Below are positions 61,136 to 64,000 of a DNA stretch of 64,000 nucleotides, one piece after another. A model generated the notes under the pieces. The model was not told where the DNA came from. It ran no database searches and was given only the letters and a program-made list of their open reading frames with translations. The stretch lies in the NCBI GenBank assembly GCA_035476815.1, contig DATILD010000091.1:1-64000 (forward strand), written 5' to 3'. Every line of letters starts with the position of its first letter. Position 1 is the first letter of the stretch. Source of the DNA: Methylibium sp035476815. Lineage in GTDB: Bacteria; Pseudomonadota; Gammaproteobacteria; Burkholderiales; Burkholderiaceae_C. The position numbers and the translations under genes are program-made.

Positions 61136-61998
61136 CAGGCACCCGCCTGCTGCTCGATCCGCTCGCGCAGCCAGCCGTACCAGGCGTCCAGACCTTCGCC
61201 GCTGTAGGCCGAGACCGGGAAGATCACGAGCCGCGGGTTGACGATGCGCGCATGGTCGACCATGCGCCGCAGGTCGACGCGCAGGTGCGGCAGCAGGTCG
61301 GTCTTGGACAGCAGCAGCACGTCGGCGGCGCGGAACATGTGCGGGTACTTGAGCGGCTTGTCCTCGCCCTCGGTGACCGAGAAGATCACCACCTTGGCCG
61401 CTTCGCCGAGGTCGAATAGCGCCGGGCAGACCAGGTTGCCGACGTTCTCGATCATCAGCAGCGAGCCGGGCGCCGGCTTCAGGACCTTGAGCGCGCGCTC
61501 GAGCATCTCGGCCTCGAGATGGCAGCCGGTGCCGGTGTTGACCTGCACCGCCTTCGCACCGGTGGCACGGATGCGCTCGGCGTCGTTGGAGGTCGCCTGG
61601 TCGCCTTCGACCACCGCGATCGGCAGCGTGGCGCCGAGATCGCGGATGCAGCGTTCGAGCAGCGTGGTCTTGCCGGCGCCGGGGCTGCTCATCAGGTTGA
61701 GCGCGAGCACGCCGCGCCCGGCCAGCCAGCCGCGGTTGCGCTCGGCAATCGCCTGGTTCTTGCCGAGCACCGCGGCCTCGAGCGCGATGGTCTGACTGTC
61801 GCGGCCGGGGACGCTGAGGTCGTGCGGGTGGGCGTGGTCGTGCGGGTGATCGTGAGCCTGCGCGTGGTCATGGGTATGCCGGTGGTCATGCCCATGGTCG
61901 TGCGCATGGGCATGCGTCGTGCCGTCGGCATGGGTGTGGACATGCCCCTCGCCCGAGACCGTGGTCTCGCCCTGGCCGCAGCCACAGGTCACGCACAT
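61135..61998 (-). CDS. hypB: Hydrogenase nickel incorporation GTPase HypB
   Basis: A 287-residue GTPase that delivers nickel with HypA to [NiFe]-hydrogenase large subunits. The N-terminal high-affinity site is MCVTCGCG (CxxCGC). A long His/Asp stretch (~25-60) stores nickel. The GTPase domain has NLMSSPGAGKTTLL (P-loop ~102-112), VEGDQATSNDAERI, and GCHLEAEML and NVGNLVCPALFDLGE with the metal-site Cys/His. It overlaps hypA by 10 bp and the permease by 1 bp. Confidence 0.97.
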   Translation of the reverse strand: MCVTCGCGQGETTVSGEGHVHTHADGTTHAHAHDHGHDHRHTHDHAQAHDHPHDHAHPHDLSVPGRDSQTIALEAAVLGKNQAIAERNRGWLAGRGVLALNLMSSPGAGKTTLLERCIRDLGATLPIAVVEGDQATSNDAERIRATGAKAVQVNTGTGCHLEAEMLERALKVLKPAPGSLLMIENVGNLVCPALFDLGEAAKVVIFSVTEGEDKPLKYPHMFRAADVLLLSKTDLLPHLRVDLRRMVDHARIVNPRLVIFPVSAYSGEGLDAWYGWLRERIEQQAGA

Positions 61999-62330
61999 GG
62001 TTCCACCTCCATCTCGCGGATCTTGAGTTCCTCGCCGGAGACGATGCGCAGCGTCGGCGCGGCGCAGCTCGGGCAGCGCCCGATCGGCACGGTCAGCGTC
62101 GGCTCGGCGCCGCAGGCCGCGCAGAGGCCGCGGCCCTCGGGCTCGTCGATCTCCAGCAGCGCGCCTTCGAGCGCCGTCCCCTGGGCCGCGATCGGGAAGC
62201 AGAAGCGGATCGCCTCGGGCATCAGCCCCGACAGCCGCCCCACCTCCAGCCTGACGCGCAGCACCTTCTGCCCGGCCGCGCGCTCGCCGACGATCGCGAC
62301 GATGTTGCGGGTGATGCCGAGCTCGTGCAT
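61989..62330 (-). CDS. hypA: Hydrogenase maturation nickel metallochaperone HypA
   Basis: A 113-residue nickel chaperone. The N-terminal MHELGI provides the nickel site (His2). A structural zinc finger is formed by GLCAACGAE and GRCPSCAAP (two CxxC). Overlap with hypB ensures balanced synthesis of the two partners. A repeat with a tiny overlapping frame separates it from hypE. Confidence 0.97.
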   Translation of the reverse strand: MHELGITRNIVAIVGERAAGQKVLRVRLEVGRLSGLMPEAIRFCFPIAAQGTALEGALLEIDEPEGRGLCAACGAEPTLTVPIGRCPSCAAPTLRIVSGEELKIREMEVEPCA

Positions 62331-62336
62331 GGCGTC

Positions 62337-62427
62337 AGGCCTCCCGCCGGGCCGCCCCAAGGGAGGCCTGCGCCCCCTCGGGGAGCAGCGACGCGGCGCA
62401 GCCGCTAGCGTGGGGCTTGGCGTTCAT
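62337..62427 (-). repeat. Family B repeat (copy 6) carrying a 30-codon frame between hypE and hypA
   Basis: Contains CGCTGCTCCCCGAGGGGGCG, then CTCCCTTGGGGCGGCCCGG on the minus strand. An ATG overlapping the hypE stop (ATGA) opens a 30-codon frame (MNAKPHASGCAASLLPEGAQ and so on) that ends 6 bp before hypA. The frame probably only keeps ribosomes moving between the two genes; I doubt it is a functional protein. Confidence 0.7.
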
Positions 62428-63461
62428 CAGCAGATCCTCGGCAGCTGCTCGCCGACCAGCATGTCCACCACCCGCTGGCCGCCGAACAGCGTGTCCAGCA
62501 GCACGCTGCCGCGCGGCTCGGCCAGCACCTCGCCGATCACCGCCGCGTCGGCCCCGGCCGGGTGGGCGCGCATGGCCGCCAGCACCGCGTCGGCCGCCTC
62601 GCGCGGCACCACCGCGACGAGCTTGCCCTCGTTGGCCATGTAGAGCACGTCCAGGCCGAGGATCTCGCAGGCGCCGCGCACCTCGGCCTTCACCGGCAGC
62701 GCGCGCTCGTGCAGCCGGATGCCGACCTGCGACGCGGCCGCGAACTCGTTGAGCACCGTCGCCACGCCGCCGCGCGTCGCGTCGCGCAGGCAGCGGATGC
62801 CGGGGCAGGCAGCCAGCATCGCCCGCACCAGGCCGTCGAGCGGCTGGCAGTCGCTGGCGATGTCGCCCTGCAGCGCCAACTCGTTGCGCGCGAGCAGGAT
62901 CGCCGCCGCATGGTCGCCCAGCGTGCCATTGACCAGCACCAGGTCGCCCGGCCGTGCGCGCGCCGCGCCGATCTCGATGCCGGTCGGCACCACGCCGATG
63001 CCGGCGGTGTTGATGAAGAGCTTGTCGGCCGCGCCACGCTCGACCACCTTGGTGTCGCCGGTCACGACCTCGACGCCGACCGCACGTGCGGTGGCGGCCA
63101 TCGAGTCGAGCACGCGCTTGAGGTCGGCGACCGGAAAGCCCTCTTCGATCACCAGCGCGCAGCTCAGCGCCACCGGTCGCGCGCCCGACATCGCGAGGTC
63201 GTTGACGGTGCCGCAGACGGCCAGCTTGCCGATGTCGCCGCCCGGGAAGAACAGCGGCGCGACCACGTAGCTGTCGGTGGTGAAGGCGAGCCGGTCGCCG
63301 TGCGCGGCCAGCGCGGCCAGCGGCAGCGTGGCCTGGTCCTCCAGCGCGGCGAGCCTGGGGTTGTCGAAGGCCGGCAGGACCAGGCGCTCGATCAGCTCGT
63401 GCATCGCCCGCCCGCCGCTGCCATGGGCGAGGTTGATGGTGGTGTCGCGCGGCGAGGCCAT
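62427..63461 (-). CDS. hypE: Hydrogenase maturation protein HypE
   Basis: A 344-residue PurM-like ATP-dependent dehydratase that turns the thiocarboxamide made by HypF on its C-terminal Cys into thiocyanate, the cyanide source for the Fe(CN)2CO site. The N-terminus is NLAHGSGGRAMHELI, the ATP part has GDTKVVERGAADKLFIN, the catalytic part is CLRDATRGGVATVLNE, and the protein ends exactly in PRIC, the modified Cys. It starts 1 bp after hypD ends. Confidence 0.97.
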   Translation of the reverse strand: MASPRDTTINLAHGSGGRAMHELIERLVLPAFDNPRLAALEDQATLPLAALAAHGDRLAFTTDSYVVAPLFFPGGDIGKLAVCGTVNDLAMSGARPVALSCALVIEEGFPVADLKRVLDSMAATARAVGVEVVTGDTKVVERGAADKLFINTAGIGVVPTGIEIGAARARPGDLVLVNGTLGDHAAAILLARNELALQGDIASDCQPLDGLVRAMLAACPGIRCLRDATRGGVATVLNEFAAASQVGIRLHERALPVKAEVRGACEILGLDVLYMANEGKLVAVVPREAADAVLAAMRAHPAGADAAVIGEVLAEPRGSVLLDTLFGGQRVVDMLVGEQLPRIC

Positions 63462-63462
63462 G

Positions 63463-64000
63463 TCAGTTCACCGTGACGGCGGCAGCCGCGCGCGGCGGCA
63501 TCGCGATGCGCGCGTACTGGTGGTGGGCCGCGCAGGCGCCCTCGCTCGACACCATCAGCGCGCCCAGCGGCGTGGCCGGCGTGCACAGCGTGCCGAACAC
63601 CTTGCACTGCGGCGGCTTGATGATGCCCTTGAGCACCTCGCCGCACTGGCAGCTCTTGGGGTCGGCGATCTTCAGGTTGGGCACCGAGAAGCGCCGCTCG
63701 GCGTCGAAGGCCGCGTAGGCCGCGCGCATGCGGATGCCCGAGTGGTCGATCGAACCGAGCCCGCGCCACTCGAAGAACTCGCGCAGCTCGAAGACCCGCG
63801 TGATCGCGTCGAGCGCCGGCCCGTTGCCGCGCTCGGGCACGACACGCCGGTACTGGTTCTCGACCTCGCAGCGGCCCTCGTCCATCTGCTTCAACACCAT
63901 CCACAGCGACTGCAGGATGTCCAGCGGCTCGAAGCCGGCCACCACCAGCGGCCGGTGGTACTGCCGCGAGATGAACTCGTAGGGCCGGGTGCCGATCACC
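63463..64000 (-). CDS. hypD: Hydrogenase maturation protein HypD, N-terminus beyond window edge
   Basis: The C-terminal 178 residues of HypD, the iron-sulfur scaffold on which Fe(CN)2CO is built with HypC. Seen: VIGTRPYEFI-type loop at the edge (encoded as MIGTRPYEFISRQY), GFEPLDILQSLWMVLKQ, and the Cys-rich end CQCGEVLKGI, PPQCKVFGTLCTP, MVSSEGAC. The position that is Cys in E. coli (GACMV) is Leu here (GALMV). The ATG at 63999 is internal to the family fold and is not the true start. Confidence 0.95.
   Translation of the reverse strand, partial: VIGTRPYEFISRQYHRPLVVAGFEPLDILQSLWMVLKQMDEGRCEVENQYRRVVPERGNGPALDAITRVFELREFFEWRGLGSIDHSGIRMRAAYAAFDAERRFSVPNLKIADPKSCQCGEVLKGIIKPPQCKVFGTLCTPATPLGALMVSSEGACAAHHQYARIAMPPRAAAAVTVN

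Noticed and set aside
60416..64000. Hydrogenase structural genes
   Set aside because: Only maturation and nickel-uptake genes are present; no large- or small-subunit motifs occur in the window.

Overview
The window is a 64 kb stretch of a very GC-rich chromosome. The gene content and local orders point to a betaproteobacterium of the order Burkholderiales, probably the Rubrivivax/Leptothrix/Methylibium group. Examples are murA-ibaG-ABC exporter, argB-nucleotidase-slmA, rhodanese-grxC-secB-gpsA and dusB-fis-purH. No rRNA, tRNA, CRISPR array or prophage was recognised. Placement is by family recognition and gene order only; no database search was made.

Layout. 1-3.4 kb: end of murA, ibaG and a two-gene ABC exporter. 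3.6-12.5 kb: TetR regulator, TPR protein, secreted protein, large FtsX-type permease, extradiol dioxygenase-like protein, HbpS-like protein, glycerate kinase and hydroxypyruvate isomerase. 12.7-17.9 kb: chemoreceptor, gpsA, secB, grxC, rhodanese, gpmA. 17.9-19.3 kb: an AT-richer DUF2971 gene between inverted copies of a ~47 bp repeat. 19.3-22.4 kb: pdeM, slmA, nucleotidase, argB. 22.5-35.5 kb: a long copper/silver handling cluster (two TolC-like proteins, multicopper oxidase, cupredoxin, DUF411, CusF-like protein, CusB with a fused CusF domain, CusA) ending in a DmeF-type cation exporter. 35.5-40.2 kb: a two-domain fatty acyl reductase, a phasin and a patatin-like lipase, which suggests storage-lipid metabolism. 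40.2-44.7 kb: GlxA-type regulator, sterol-desaturase-like protein, TPR protein, YqaA. 44.8-50.2 kb: dusB-fis-purH, an acyltransferase/CDP-diglyceride synthase pair, ruvC.

50.2-60.4 kb is the most distinctive part: a periplasmic quinoprotein alcohol oxidation locus. It has a PQQ dehydrogenase with the Asp-x-Asp signature of lanthanide enzymes, a PedF-like cytochrome c, an MxaJ/XoxJ-like binding protein, a SoxYZ-like carrier, a zinc metallohydrolase and an AcoR-like sigma-54 activator. I found sigma-54 (-24/-12) promoter sequences before three of its transcription units, two of them excellent matches. Directly behind the activator, overlapping its stop codon, lies an ExbB-like/ExbD-like/unknown three-gene cassette plus a lipoprotein. 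This cassette is my best candidate for an undescribed system.

60.4-64 kb holds nickel-hydrogenase maturation genes (hypD-hypE-hypA-hypB) and a nickel/cobalt permease. The hydrogenase structural genes lie outside the window.

Two families of GC-rich dispersed repeats recur between genes. They often abut stop or start codons and sometimes extend reading frames. They, and two small in-gene duplications (gpsA and the patatin gene), show that short-repeat insertion is active in this genome.
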